Below, piece by piece: positions 39,693-51,284 of a DNA stretch of 64,000 nt. This DNA is from Seminavis robusta. Lineage: Eukaryota > Bacillariophyta > Bacillariophyceae > Naviculales > Naviculaceae. The translations under genes and the position numbers were made by a program. Under the pieces are notes generated by a model. The model had not been told where the DNA came from. It saw only the letters and a list, made by a program, of their open reading frames with translations, and did not search any database. The stretch is from positions 1 through 64,000 of the forward strand of contig CAICTM010000369.1 in NCBI GenBank assembly GCA_903772945.1, given 5' to 3'. Numbering within the stretch: position 1 is the stretch's first letter; every line of letters begins with the position of its first letter.

Positions 39693-41319
39693 GGTGATGC
39701 TTTTCCTAACAATCGATTAATTGCAAAATCACACAGTCACTCTGGTTGTCTCTCTTGCTCGTCGATATGATCGTTGACGCTAGCTAGAGAAAGTTTGTGA
39801 GCAATCTTGGAACTGGTCGATTTCATCTCAACGGCCAGGTTGGTGTGGTTGCCGTTGGGTTTTCGTGAGGGCCCGGACTCTCACATGGGAAAATGGTCTC
39901 TCGCAGCGCACTCCAAATTCCGCATTTAGGCACCATGACAGTTTTGGCGCTGTAGTTTCAGAACCAACTACTACTTTTTTGATAGGCTCGGAACACTTAG
40001 GGAGGTTTGCAGTCCCAGAGAGCGTTTGAGCAGCTCCTTTCTCCATCACTTAGTGTACTACGATAGCAAGAGGTGCGCCATTTTGTTGCCCCGGAGGTGC
40101 ACGCCACATACCGGTACCGGTACTGTTGCAACTTGCTTGCCTGTGATTTTGAGGTCGGCCTTCTTTCCATACCCGCGGCACTCTCGCAGTGTGTGACAGG
40201 CAAACAACTTGGATGGATTAATGGCTGCGCTGGCGGTAGTTCCCTACGAGGACGACTGTACTAACTTTGAACACAAAAAGAAGTCCGAGCAAGTCTGGGG
40301 ATACCGGTCTTCTGATGGCTACTCGCTAGCTAGCTAGCCACACAGGTAGAGGTGCCTTGAAGATACCAGGGAGACAAAAATCCATCCATGTTTGTGTGAA
40401 TGATTGGATTCAACTCCCTTGCGAGTTGCAGATTTTGACTTCCTCGTTTGGTGTGGTCCCGCGGAAAATGGTTTTTGAAACGAGGAGGAGCCTTCAAAGT
40501 GTACCGGTATATGATGGCTCCTACCGGTACCTTGCTGGTACGTCCCACCTTTCAGGGGCATTTGGTTGGATGCCCCAAGAGAAAACTTGAATGAAAGGCA
40601 AATATGCCATAGCTACTGTTGTCCTCCGAACTACCAGCTCCTTGCTGTGTCAGCCAGCCAGCCCACACGGTAGCTAGGCAGCTAGATATAATATTTACAT
40701 ATATGATATGGTTACTATTTTAGCAAGTGGTGAGGCGAAAAGTTTGAAGGTACTGGTATTGTGATGCTGAGGATGGAATAGACCAGAAAAGGATGGTGCC
40801 ATGGGAGTAGATCGGTGTACAGCGTAGTTATTAGTTGTCCATGGACCACCATCGGCGCCACTATCAGAGACTTGCTAAGCCTGAACCTTAATCTTGTAAT
40901 ACTCTTATCCCTACTGATACTACTCAGGATAGATCTGAATCGAATCGAATCTTATCGAATCGAATTCAGGCACGCGCTCCGCGAAGAGGTGCCAGCGACC
41001 GACCATGGCGCCTTCTCAAATAAATCAAGAGGATCCACACGGTCAACGGGCATCAACGCCGCCCTCATTGTTCGCGCGAGAGGAAGAAGCATTGGTCCTC
41101 TTTACTACAGTACTACTAGCTAGCTAGGTTCACACAGCCTTATAACAGCAGTCAGTTCAGCTAAATATATATATATATATTAGCAGGAGGAGACCAACCA
41201 ACAGGAAGCACTAGTGTTTGGTTGCTTCAAAAGAAAAAGAAGACAAGAAAAAAGGAAAATCCATTGTAACACACACCCAAGTACCTTTAGAAGAATCAAA
41301 CAAGTCAACGACTCGAACC
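39693..41319. other. Gene-free interval
   Basis: No gene recognised. Rich in TACCGGTA (40110, 40505, 40530) and CTAGCTAG (40325, 41110) palindromes, GAATC runs (40937-40967) and a (TA)n run (41166-41180). Confidence 0.45.
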
Positions 41320-43945
41320 ATGTGGAACGCATTTACGGAATCGGCTCGCAAGGGCATTTCGGATGCGATGGAAAAGACGGGAGAAGCGTTGGAAAAGACG
41401 GGCGATGCCATTTCCAAGGCGGCGTCGAATCCGTCGTCGCAACGACAGAATCAGCGCATGATGCCGCGGAATTTAGAGTCCATGCCCGCCGAAGAAGCAT
41501 CGGCGTCGGACATTCGTGCCCGAGCGGCCGCCGCATTGGCCAAAGTCCAAGCCAAAGAAGACAGTGGGACGCTGTCGTCTCCTGTGGGCAACAAGAAGAA
41601 GAAAACATCCTCGGTGCTGCTCGGTGCGAGTACTAGTAGTACTTCTAGTAGTATGGCGTCGTCACCCGGAATGAAGAAATTGGCGCCGCCTCCTCTATTT
41701 CAAAATGGATTTCAAAATTTACAAAAAGGATGGAGCAATGTCGTGGAAGGCGCCAAAAAGGGAGTTGCCGCGGCACAAGAAGCCGTCGAAAAGGAACAAT
41801 CGCGCTTGGAACTCATGTTACAGGCGAGAGATCGACCGCACTACTTTTCTCGTGAACTCCATTTGCCCTTGGATGTTCCCGCACTCAAAGATGCCGAAGT
41901 CGTGTACGTCACGGATCGCATTATTAGTATGAGTCATCCGGCGTTGCCATCGCAGACGTCCCAAATTTCGGGAGAACGCAAATTGGCGGCCGTTTGTCAT
42001 TTATTGGAAAAACGACACGGATCCGGCAATGTCATGATTTGGAACTTGTCGGAAGTCACCAATTATCAAGATCACGCCAATCCCGTACTCGAACGCGTCG
42101 GGCCTGTATTGGCTTTTTCGTTTCCCGGATCCCCGGCGCCTCCACTCGGGTTGTGGTTGCAACTATTGCTCAGTTTGGAAAAATGGTTGCAAGCGTCCCC
42201 TCAAAATGTCGCCGTCGTGCACTGTCTGACGGGCAAGGGACGCACATCCACCGTACTTGCGGCATTTTTGTGTTGGATGGCCGAAGCGGGATTTGAAAAA
42301 ACCAACATGACCATGGCATTGGCGTATATTGCGCAGTGCAAAAAAATGACCGTCGAAGAATTGACCATTCCCTCGCAACGACGATATGCGCAATACTTTA
42401 CGAATATGTTGGAAGGAATTCGACCCAGTCAACCACCGCTGGTACTCAAACGCATTATTATGAGTGAAGCGCCTCATGTGAGTATTTATATTGCGTGGCA
42501 TCGCATCGCATGGTTTTCATGGTTGTGTCACTTTTGTGGGGCTCAATTTATTATCATTTTTCTTGTGTGTGATTTCCAATATATATATATATATATAGTT
42601 CGCTCTGGGACCCCCGATAGTACGCAACAAGAAAAAGCAAGAAGGCGACAATAATAACAACAATGACGATGGTACCGAACAAGTGGGAGAAAACAAGGAT
42701 CGCATGGGATGTGCTCCCTATCTACAAGTCTTTCAGGCAGGACAACTCTTGCACACGGTCGCTGCCACGCTCAATTTGCAACAACAGCCCGATGCGCTAC
42801 CGTTTTGTCAGGTGGCCGATGGATCCATTTCCTTTCATGTCGAACAAATCATTCAAGGAGATGTGCTCATTCGATGTCGACATTTGGCACATTCCACCAA
42901 ACAAAAGATTAGCATGTTCCGGGCCGCCTTTCATACCGGATATGCACCGCCCAATGTATTGAGATTTACCAAACCACAGTTGGATGGCGCTTGCAATGAT
43001 CCACGATTCCCCGATGATTTCTTTGTCGATTTGATTCTAGAACCGTGCAATGAAAAACAAGTGAGCGAGTTTTATCAACAACAACAACAAGAAGAGGAAA
43101 AACGAAAACAACAACAACAAGAAGACCAGCAAGAGGGAGAGCAGCAGCAGCAAGCTGAAAATAGTCGCACTACCTCGAAAAAGGATGCTGTCGTGACGGC
43201 ATCGACCTACGATTCCATGTTGCATCGGGATTCCCGATTCTGGGATGTCATTGCCGAGCATTTGAAAACCACGGAAGAAAAAGAGGGCAACGTTAGCGAA
43301 GAAGAGCAGCCCAAAGATAGCAAAGCGTCGCGTATGGGACCCACAGTGGGAAAACGACGAGTCTTTGTGTCGACACCCAAAGCCAAGACGGAGGATGGAA
43401 AAGCCAGTGACGGTCAAGACAGCACCAAGGCTGCCAACGCTCAGGATCCATTGTTGCAGACATTTTCCATTGGAGGTGAACTGGACTTTTTGCCAGAACC
43501 GGAGAAACCCAAACCAAAGGAAGAACTACCACCCAAGAAGGATTCGTTAATGGCTGCCTTGATGGGTGCTCTGGAAGAAGAGCATCACGAGGACGGACCG
43601 CGCCCTGATACGGAGGAAATTGTCTTTGAGGATGACTCGACAGCTGGTAGCAGCGAACCCGGGAGCGTACCACCACCACAACCAACCATTGTCGCATTGC
43701 CGCCCAAAGAAGGAAGTACCTCCACGGATGCCACCAAAGCACCTCCGGCGCACCAAGAATCTACGGCGACAACCGAATCCATGAAGGAAATGGAAAATCT
43801 CTTGTCCAACACATCGGCAAGCGATCTGGATATGGACGCCTTGTTGGCCGATGATGGAGATGATGACTTTAACTTGGAGGACTACAATGTGGACGACGAG
43901 GATGACGAGTTGGCTGATTTGGAAAACTTTCTGAACTCAAAGTAG
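41320..43945 (+). CDS. PTEN/tensin/auxilin-type phosphatase with C2 domain, 2 exons
   Basis: Exons 41320-42477 and 42599-43945 (121-nt intron) give 834 residues. The N-terminal 180 residues are helical and Ala/Lys-rich. The phosphatase domain (about 180-380) carries YQDHANP, in the place of the PTEN WPD-loop DHNPP, and the P-loop HCLTGKGRT (301-309) with nucleophile Cys302 and Arg308 intact. A PTEN-type C2 domain follows (about 385-535), running across the splice junction. The tail is Gln/Glu-rich, then acidic. Tensin/auxilin-type PTEN domains act on phosphoinositides or bind membranes in trafficking; with Cys and Arg present, activity is plausible. No J domain is visible, unlike auxilin. The (TA)n tract immediately before the acceptor replaces a normal pyrimidine tract. 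Confidence 0.83.
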
Positions 43946-44317
43946 AGGCACACACACACAAAACGGATCGTGCAACAACCAGTAGCAAGAACACAGCAAG
44001 ATGATTTTGAAATTTGCTTATTCTCTGATAGATAGTCAATAAACTAAATTTGAAAAGACCAGAATTCTACACTTGTTCCTTTGGGCTGTGTCTAGAGGAG
44101 AAAACTTTGGATGTCGGATTGGTTGTTAGCAAACATGAAAGGTACAACTCTATAGTTTTGTAAAACATTGGTGCTCGGCCGCGTTCAGAGCCTGGTCCCT
44201 CGGAGATAAAATGAGCAAGGACGGTGATCCTGTTTCTCCAGAATGAAGTAGCTTTGTTGCCGTGGCGCTCCTGGCACTGTGATGATGACCTAAACGGTAG
44301 CATTCCTCCTGATCCTG
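43946..44317. other. Gene-free interval between convergent genes
   Basis: 3' flanks of the PTEN-like and DUF285-Hint genes; nothing else seen. Confidence 0.45.
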
Positions 44318-46674
44318 CTACCTGTTGCCAAAGCTGTGTGTTTCAAGTATGTATGTCCAGTCTTTCTGCTCTTGCCGTTGCACATGAATCGCTTTCACAG
44401 GCTTTCTAGGTGCGCTATGATGCTCCTGCAAGTCTCTTTGTCGGAACAACACAGACGTCCCATAGAGGATGAGCGAGACAGCAATGCCAAAAGGATTCAA
44501 GACCAAGTTTATCAAGCCAAAGATTGCCACCAACGCGAAAAAGATGACCGCCTGAAAAAGGACATTTTGGCGGAGCCAAAGGAAGAGTATGGCGTGTCCT
44601 AGGCGCCCATACCACTTGGATTCGGATTGGCCGTCTCCAGATGGCTTGCACAGGTTGGGCGAAACGTACAGACAAACAGTGCGATAGGGGCTCAACATCA
44701 TGTGGACAAAGGATTGATGCGACATGGCTTTCCACCCGTCATCATCTGTCATTGCTGCAGGTGTTGTAGTAGTGGAGGCAACACTTGCTGTACTGACCCT
44801 TCGAAAGAGTTGGATATACTCTGTACCCAAGAAGGACGTATAGGCAGAAGTGACAATACCGTCGACAACAATGGTCCCGTCTTGAGTCAAAGGATTGTAC
44901 AAGCCATTCCGGATCACCTCCTTTATTTCAACAACCTCGGTCTTTTGCCAATGCTTGCATGCGGCTGAGAGATCCTGGGAGGAACAAGAGCCATTCTCAC
45001 TGTCCATGACGAACAGATAGTCACCTAACCGAACCTGGCTGGCTGGTATTGGGTTGTCATGACCGACGACGTGAAGCATATGACTGGGTGTCAATTCCAA
45101 AGGACGCACTCCTGTGGAGTTGTTCTGACTGAACGTGGTATGGATTTGAATGTAGGTAGTTGGTTTTGTCTTGTCGTAATGAAACATGCTGTAGACGGGT
45201 TGATACTGGCCACTGGCAGTTAGGACCTTGTCACCCACTTGAAGATCCTTCATGGCGACCAAACCTCGATGCTCTACCGGAGTCCTGGCTTCGGGAGCAA
45301 AGCAAACGAAGATTTCTCCAATTCCCGCAAAGAACTCACCAATATCTGTAAGGCATTCATTGATAAAGTCAAGGAGATCAGTAAAGAAATCCCCGATGTC
45401 GTTAAAGAAATCGATCCAACTCTGAAGATACGAATCAATGCCAGATACACAGCGACGATTGGCATTGTACAGGACTTCTTCACCGACACACCATTGGTTG
45501 AATTTGCCACCGGCGGTATCACAAAAGACTTGGAACTGTGGGATATCTGTCTCTTCAATATCCCAGCATAATCTTTGTTCAAAACTAGTGGCATTGAAGA
45601 ACATGCGATCAAAGAGCTGCAGACTCGTGGTTTCCCACGGTAGGGATTGGTTGAATTGTGTATTCCCTTCAAACCTGAAAAAGCGCCATGTACAAGAGCA
45701 TAGAGTGAGCCAGGAAAAACATTCATTGTATCAAAGAGGTGACCAGTTTCTTGCTCCTGGCTTCTTGGCATACATTTGTTGCATATTAACCACATTGCTG
45801 ACATCCCAGGAGGAAATATCTTGATTGTAATTGGAGTACATGAATGCACCATCCATGCTGTAGACATTGGAAGTATCCAGGTCCGAAAGATCCCCTTGCA
45901 TTCGGGTAGCTAAAAAGAACATGTTGGACATTTCAGCGTTACTTCGGGCGGGCCATGGCAAGTCTTGGTTGAACCGAAAAGCTTCTCGGAACATGGAGTA
46001 CATGTTGGTGACGCTGACGGGTTTCCATCTCGAAATATCTTGATCGAACTGGTTGGCACTATATACCGGGATCCGGGATTGCAAATAAAACAAAAGTAGA
46101 ATAGAACGAATGAATAATCACATCGGAATGAGCTGGATCACTCCATCACCCAACAATTTTGGCTACCCAAAGCAAGGACGTATAGCTCAATGACTTACCC
46201 CCAAAACATGCCATGCATGGTGGTGACACACTGAACATTCCAGTTTCCAATATTATCATTGAAGGTACCTTTATCCTTGAACAGATTGTACATGTGCGTG
46301 ACACGAGACACATCCCATTGGTTAATCGGTCCAAACCGAATCATGGCCCCGGTTCGATTGGTGATCCATTCTTCCACGGCAATTTGCATATTGCCGTCAG
46401 TGATTTCTTCAAAGCCTTCTTCTTCCTCGTCGTCTTCAGACGAGCTGTAGTACCGCGCGATCTGATCGTCACCTTCATCCTGTAGCAGTCGTCCGAGTTT
46501 CAAGTTGCGTTCCAGCAGCCGACGATGATCGTCCGACGACGACAACAAGTCGCAAAAATACTCATCTTGCGAATGAGAGCGTTCCAGGGCTTCGCCATGA
46601 ACCAATATTGGCAGCAGCAGCGTCCAGTAGATTGCCACCATAAAAAGGTGCAAAGGAGGAACGAACGATACCAT
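44318..46674 (-). CDS. DUF285 leucine-rich surface protein fused to a Hedgehog-type Hint domain, 3 exons
   Basis: Exons 46674-46199, 46058-45774 and 45674-44318; introns of 140 and 99 nt are GT-AG and phases close to 705 residues. A signal anchor (about 10-27) is followed by an acidic linker, then BspA-type repeats (about 115-290: WDVSRVTHMYNLF; FDQDISRW; YNQDISSWDVSNVVNM), which continue correctly across both splice junctions. A Hint domain follows from Cys378 (CFAPEARTPVEHRG), with MKDLQVGDKV, the TPSH box (Thr449, His452) and the end GLYNPLTQDGTIVVDGIVTSAYTS. A hydrophobic stretch near 630-675 is a membrane anchor. Hint domains self-cleave at the Cys, so the LRR ectodomain may be released or lipid-modified (inference). 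Confidence 0.8.
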
Positions 46675-48334
46675 GGTTTGTCTTATTGTTTTGGTTTAGA
46701 CTAGTTGCTCGGATCTGAACAAAGAGCTTCACAAGTCTATCTCTACCGGTATCATCTATCTGTTGAGTGCAGTGGTTGGTCCGGCAAGTTGCCGTTTCAT
46801 CTTGAATGAGCCCAACGCAAGCCAGATTTGAATTTACGGTAATTAGAGAGATTCATCGCTGAACACGGGACGTCAAACCTGCGAACTGTGATGCCACAAG
46901 ATACGGGGGATGAGCAAATGTTGCTAAAGGGTAGTAGTGTACTCAATTGGGACTCGAAATAACAGTTAATAAAGCGAAATGCAAGCTTTCGACCAAAATT
47001 AAGAAAAATTAGATTGGATTGCACTGAATTGCATTGAATTAGATTGCATTGGATTGAATTGGATCAACAATAGTACTGTTATTTGTATAGTAAAATGGAA
47101 TTCAATTCAATTCAATTCAATCCAATTCAATGCAATCTAATCAAATCAAATCCAATCCAATAGAAAACAAACATCCAAAACATAATATTTCCTTTACAGA
47201 CACAATTATACAAAAAAGAGCTATCAAATTCAATGCAGTGCTATTGGCATTTTTGCTCATCCCCACGGCTGGATCTTTTTTTGCCAACAAAGTGAGTGAA
47301 CCGAGAAATGATGATCTGCTACGGCTACCAGGTAGTACTGTACAGTAATTTATTTGTCACCCAGGAGAAAAACACGCTCTCCAAACAATATGTGCTTGCT
47401 ACTAGCTAGCTAGTACTTAGTGAGCTTGGAGACGGAAATCAAATTACAGTTCAAGCATTCCTACCGTACGATACCCTTTCTCGGTTCAATTGCTACAGTT
47501 GGAGCTAGCTTGGGGAATATGTTGTGTCAGAAGAGTCCTCTTTGAGAGAATTTGGCACTTGACTTTCCTGCAATGAAACTGCCATGTCGGATGCTGGTGC
47601 ATCAGCGTCGAATTCCGGAGACTGGCTGAGTCCTAGCTCTTTCAATCTCAGAAACTAAACAGTGCACAAGTTCCAGTAGCAGCCAAAGCAAGGCAGGATG
47701 TCGCCAGGGCAAATCCATTGTCTTGAAAACTGCAGGGAAGGCATGTTGGTGCTGGTGGGAAGTTCACGTATACCCGTGTGTCTATGATGAAGAAAAGGCT
47801 ACTATGCAGATATCCGACTTGGGCTTACTGAAGCAGGGCTCTCTTCTAAGATGACAGGACATGCATTAGTCGGCGTACAAATAAAAGTCCAATAAGTAAT
47901 CCACTCTCTAGCTAGGTCCGCAGCAGAAAGGGAGCTTCAACTAACTGCATTGGCATCCAAGAAGAGAGGAAACTCGCATCACAAGCACTGCTAGATGTCA
48001 AAAGATGAGTTTGCGCCAAAATTGGAAATCCAATCAACAGTTGTAAACCTTTAACAGTCGATAGACGACAGGCGGTAAACCACCTAAGTAATTCTCTTCG
48101 GCTCAGCTTCAGGTAGTTTTTTGAAATTCTAACGCCGAGAATTTCCTCTCCCCAGTAGTCTCCCTCTCCCAGCCATACGTTAAATCCTATAATAGGACTT
48201 CCACTCTCACGAGCTCTCGCGTGAATCCAAAATACTTCATCCCGATACTTGCAAAGGACGCCCTATGAGCTCACAATTCCATCGTAAAGACTCGCAAAAG
48301 GACACCCAAACCTAGCTAGAAGGACGACCAAACA
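46675..48334. other. Gene-free interval left of element B
   Basis: No gene recognised. Contains the fold-back repeat at 47000-47165, a CTAGCTAG run near 47403 and small palindromes just before element B (TCCTATAATAGGA, about 48186; CGAGCTCTCG, about 48215). Confidence 0.45.
47000..47165. repeat. ATTGAA/TTCAAT fold-back repeat
   Basis: An arm of ATTGAATT/ATTGCATT pentamer-like repeats (about 47007-47065) is followed after about 30 bp by the complementary TTCAATCCAATTCAATGCAA-type arm (47098-47165). The DNA or its RNA would fold into an imperfect hairpin of about 50 bp. Confidence 0.65.
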
Positions 48335-50350
48335 ATGGCGTCCCCGCCTCCCAAAGGGTCTCTGGATTCAGTCCATGTTGACTTCTACGCCTCAGCTTCT
48401 AAGTCCTGCCAAGCCAAGCACAACAGTACTGCTACCAAATTCCAAGACTATATCAATGGACTGCAAGACCGTCTTGGTTTGTCCAGGTTCAGCTATGCTG
48501 ATATTACTGAAACTGGTGGCTCTTTCTCAACCAATAACCAAGATGTAACAAAGTGGTGGTTCGCTTTCTGGGCCGGCCAGCCAGCCTTTTGGTTTAGCCT
48601 TAAGAAACCTAGTGGAGCCGACTATGCAGTCGGTACCCTCGAACGCTATATGCCTTCCATAAAGAATCAATTGACAAAAAAGTTCATATTGTCCCGTTAT
48701 CTCAAAGTGATTGAAGAGACTTACACATCTGCCTTCAGTTCCCTAAAGGCAATGGTAAAGACACGCAAGAGGGAATCACCTTCACCAGCCAAAGGCAAAG
48801 TGTACACCAGTGCAGACATTGCATTCATCCTACAACGTTGTCTTTGGTTCAATCAGGAGAACTACATCGACTTCTACGTCTTCCAGACAGCCCTTCTCCG
48901 GCTTTGCAGCAGAGCAATGGAGACCTCACGGCTCTCTGTGCAGAACCTCACCGTTAGAGAGCTCTGTGCAGGACCCATCCTTCAATGTTACCTCGTGCGT
49001 GATAAGATGGGGGTGGACAGTAACATGCCTTTAATTCCCAACAAAAATGATGTTTTCGGTGATCTTGTTGTAGCCATTGGTCTGGCTCTGTTCATCTACA
49101 GAGGCCAAGCCCTCATGCCGTCGATCGCCTCCTTGGTTGATTCATCAGTTCCAGCCCATTACACCACCATTCTCAACTCCATCTGGAAGCGTTACCCACC
49201 TGCAGAGAATGCCACTGTTCGAAAAGGAACTTCACACTTTGGCAAGCATACCGCTCAGTTCCTCCTCGACGGCAACAAGCTCCACATTGCTGCGCAATTG
49301 TTCGGCGGTTGGAACATTGGAGAAGGAGCCCGTGCTGAGTACTTCTCAAATCCCTTTCCATATTTGCTAGACAGCGCAAAAGCCCTTGCAGGCTGGAGCA
49401 AAATTGGAGGGAATGGCGACTACCAACGTGTGACTATCCCAACCTACCATACCATCTCGAAAGACCTCGGCGACAAGATTTGCTCAGTTTTCTTCGGTCA
49501 CATCCCTGAAGACATGCTTTGTCCCCAAGCAAAACAAATGGTTCTAATGTGTGTCTTGTCTAAGTGGAACCAGCTTTTACAGCACATCCAAGCAGAGCCC
49601 AATGGCTTATTGTTCAAAGATCCAAGCAATCACATCCTCGTTGGAACACTTATGCAACGACTTGCACTAGAAGATGTAGGGTTAGCTGAATTCAACAAAT
49701 TCCAGTCCGCATGCCAAGAACTCTTCGCCAAAGCCAACCATACCGACCATAACGAGAAGGAGAACAACAGTCCTCCCCCAGTTGCTCCGTTTACCCCTCC
49801 ACTCACTGCAACGGTTGCATCGAAACCATCAACAGACTCTCCATTTCAACGTGAACTGGAAATTCACCCTCTCAAAGTGCTTCTTAATCTCATTACAAGG
49901 TATACCGATCCAAGAGTTGTCTTTGTCAACTTTTTCACTTGCAACTTCATGGAATCTTACAAGTCTGCTGTAGAGATCGACAATCGCATGAAACGCACGG
50001 AATCTTACAAGCCTGAGATTGACAATCGCATGAAATGTAAGTATCGAAAAATCAAGGCCGCCATTAGGGTCATGGTCCGATTCCTCGATGACTATCCTAC
50101 AAAACCAACACTTCAAGAAGCTGGTGTCATGATGAACCGTATAAAGAACGCATTGTTGAGTGAGGCTTCAAGTGTCAAAACTCAAGGGAAACAACTATTC
50201 AATGCTGCAACACCACTCCACCTCTCCATCATTCGCGCAAATGAAGCTCTGCTTACCAATAAGACCAAGCCATGGTACCGTCCTCTTCCACCCAACACCC
50301 CTCATTACTTCATTGAGCATGTTTACGGCCACAAGATCTACGAGGTCTAA
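48335..50350 (+). CDS. Tyrosine recombinase of element B (Crypton-like)
   Basis: 671 residues in a single open frame, with ATG at 48335. Recombinase residues: Arg193 (CSRAMETSRL), His301-x-x-Lys304 (HFGK), Trp326 (GGW) and Tyr336 (AEYF) as the likely nucleophile. The order and spacing match the element A recombinase, which has Arg in place of Lys304; Lys at this position occurs in some active family members. The N-terminal 190 residues are helical and resemble the core-binding domain. The C-terminal module (about 525-620: FVNFFTCNFMESY ... YRKIKAAIRVMVRFLDDYP) is the one shared with element A. No intron is needed. Likely role: mobilisation of element B. Confidence 0.78.
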   Translation: MASPPPKGSLDSVHVDFYASASKSCQAKHNSTATKFQDYINGLQDRLGLSRFSYADITETGGSFSTNNQDVTKWWFAFWAGQPAFWFSLKKPSGADYAVGTLERYMPSIKNQLTKKFILSRYLKVIEETYTSAFSSLKAMVKTRKRESPSPAKGKVYTSADIAFILQRCLWFNQENYIDFYVFQTALLRLCSRAMETSRLSVQNLTVRELCAGPILQCYLVRDKMGVDSNMPLIPNKNDVFGDLVVAIGLALFIYRGQALMPSIASLVDSSVPAHYTTILNSIWKRYPPAENATVRKGTSHFGKHTAQFLLDGNKLHIAAQLFGGWNIGEGARAEYFSNPFPYLLDSAKALAGWSKIGGNGDYQRVTIPTYHTISKDLGDKICSVFFGHIPEDMLCPQAKQMVLMCVLSKWNQLLQHIQAEPNGLLFKDPSNHILVGTLMQRLALEDVGLAEFNKFQSACQELFAKANHTDHNEKENNSPPPVAPFTPPLTATVASKPSTDSPFQRELEIHPLKVLLNLITRYTDPRVVFVNFFTCNFMESYKSAVEIDNRMKRTESYKPEIDNRMKCKYRKIKAAIRVMVRFLDDYPTKPTLQEAGVMMNRIKNALLSEASSVKTQGKQLFNAATPLHLSIIRANEALLTNKTKPWYRPLPPNTPHYFIEHVYGHKIYEV

Positions 50351-50506
50351 CTCAGAGTAGAATACTCTAAAGCTTATAATAAAATCTCTCCGCGATTTTT
50401 CGCATCCTCATCGACTTGTGCATTCCGAGATTCCGAGTATCGTGTCCATCGACAGACGTATTCAGCTGACGTCATACCAGCCGGCGTCATCACAGTCATT
50501 CCCAAT

Positions 50507-50576
50507 GTCCAATTTTGCCTAAACGCACACCCTCTCAAGAATTTGAGGGGGGGTATTATTACAGGCAAAATTGGAC
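50507..50576. other. Candidate rolling-circle origin hairpin of element B
   Basis: A perfect 14-bp stem (GTCCAATTTTGCCT, 50507-50520, with its complement, 50563-50576) encloses a 42-nt loop. The loop holds an inner hairpin (about 50530-50551) and ends with TATTATTAC (50554-50562), a full match to the CRESS nonanucleotide NANTATTAC, flush against the right arm exactly as in origin A. It lies between the recombinase and Rep genes. Confidence 0.75.
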
Positions 50577-50654
50577 CACCTCATAGAGGCTGGTACAAAT
50601 CTTACGCGAAAAGTGACAAGGTCCAAAATTCACCCGATTTACATTTCTGTCACT

Positions 50655-50700
50655 CTGTCACTCGGGCTCTCTGACAGCTGTCACTCGGGCTCTCTGACAG
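50655..50700. promoter_or_regulatory. Two contiguous 23-bp repeats near origin B (candidate iterons)
   Basis: Two perfect head-to-tail 23-bp copies (50655-50677 and 50678-50700), each beginning CTGTCACTC and ending CTGACAG, so each unit is itself bounded by an inverted CTGTCA/TGACAG. Further CTGTCACTC words occur just upstream and at about 51247-51262, near the Rep start. Confidence 0.65.
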
Positions 50701-50720
50701 AGTGAATTGTTTCACTTTTC

Positions 50721-50972
50721 GCCTACAAACTGATAGCCCCGCGGCGACTGAGCCACCAACCTCTCAACCCTTCGAACTGATACCAGTAGCCCTCCGCGAC
50801 TGAGCGACCCTTTTCCGATTTAATCATTAGATAGTTGTCGGTCTACGCCTACAAACTGATAGCCCCGCGGCGACCGAGCCACCAACCTCTCAACCCTTCG
50901 AACTGATACCAGTAGCCCTCCGCGACTGAGCGACCCTTTCCCGATTTAATCATTAGATAGTTGTCGGTCTAC
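50721..50972. repeat. 126-bp tandem duplication in element B
   Basis: Two nearly identical 126-bp copies (50721-50846 and 50847-50972). Each contains GGCGACTGAG and, 58 bp on, TGAGCGACC. The same two words in the same order lie directly right of origin A (24243 and 24316). Confidence 0.85.
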
Positions 50973-51284
50973 TAGCTAGCTAGCCAGCGAGTACTTGGTA
51001 GTCAGTTTTTATTCGTTTAGAAATTCGTTAGTCGATTGAATGATTCGTTTTATTTGATTAGAAATTCGTTTGTTTCAATCAATCGATTCGATTTGACTTT
51101 ACTAGTTTAATTCGATTAGATATTCGTTAGTCGATTCGACTTCACTAGTTTATTCGATTTACCCTTTTGCGCCAAATGCGAGCCATAGCCCACTACTAGC
51201 TAGTAGTAGCTAGGTTCCAAACCCACCCCCTTCAGTCTATCCTGTAGCTGTCACTCTGTCACTCTCATAAATTTTCAGTAAGCA

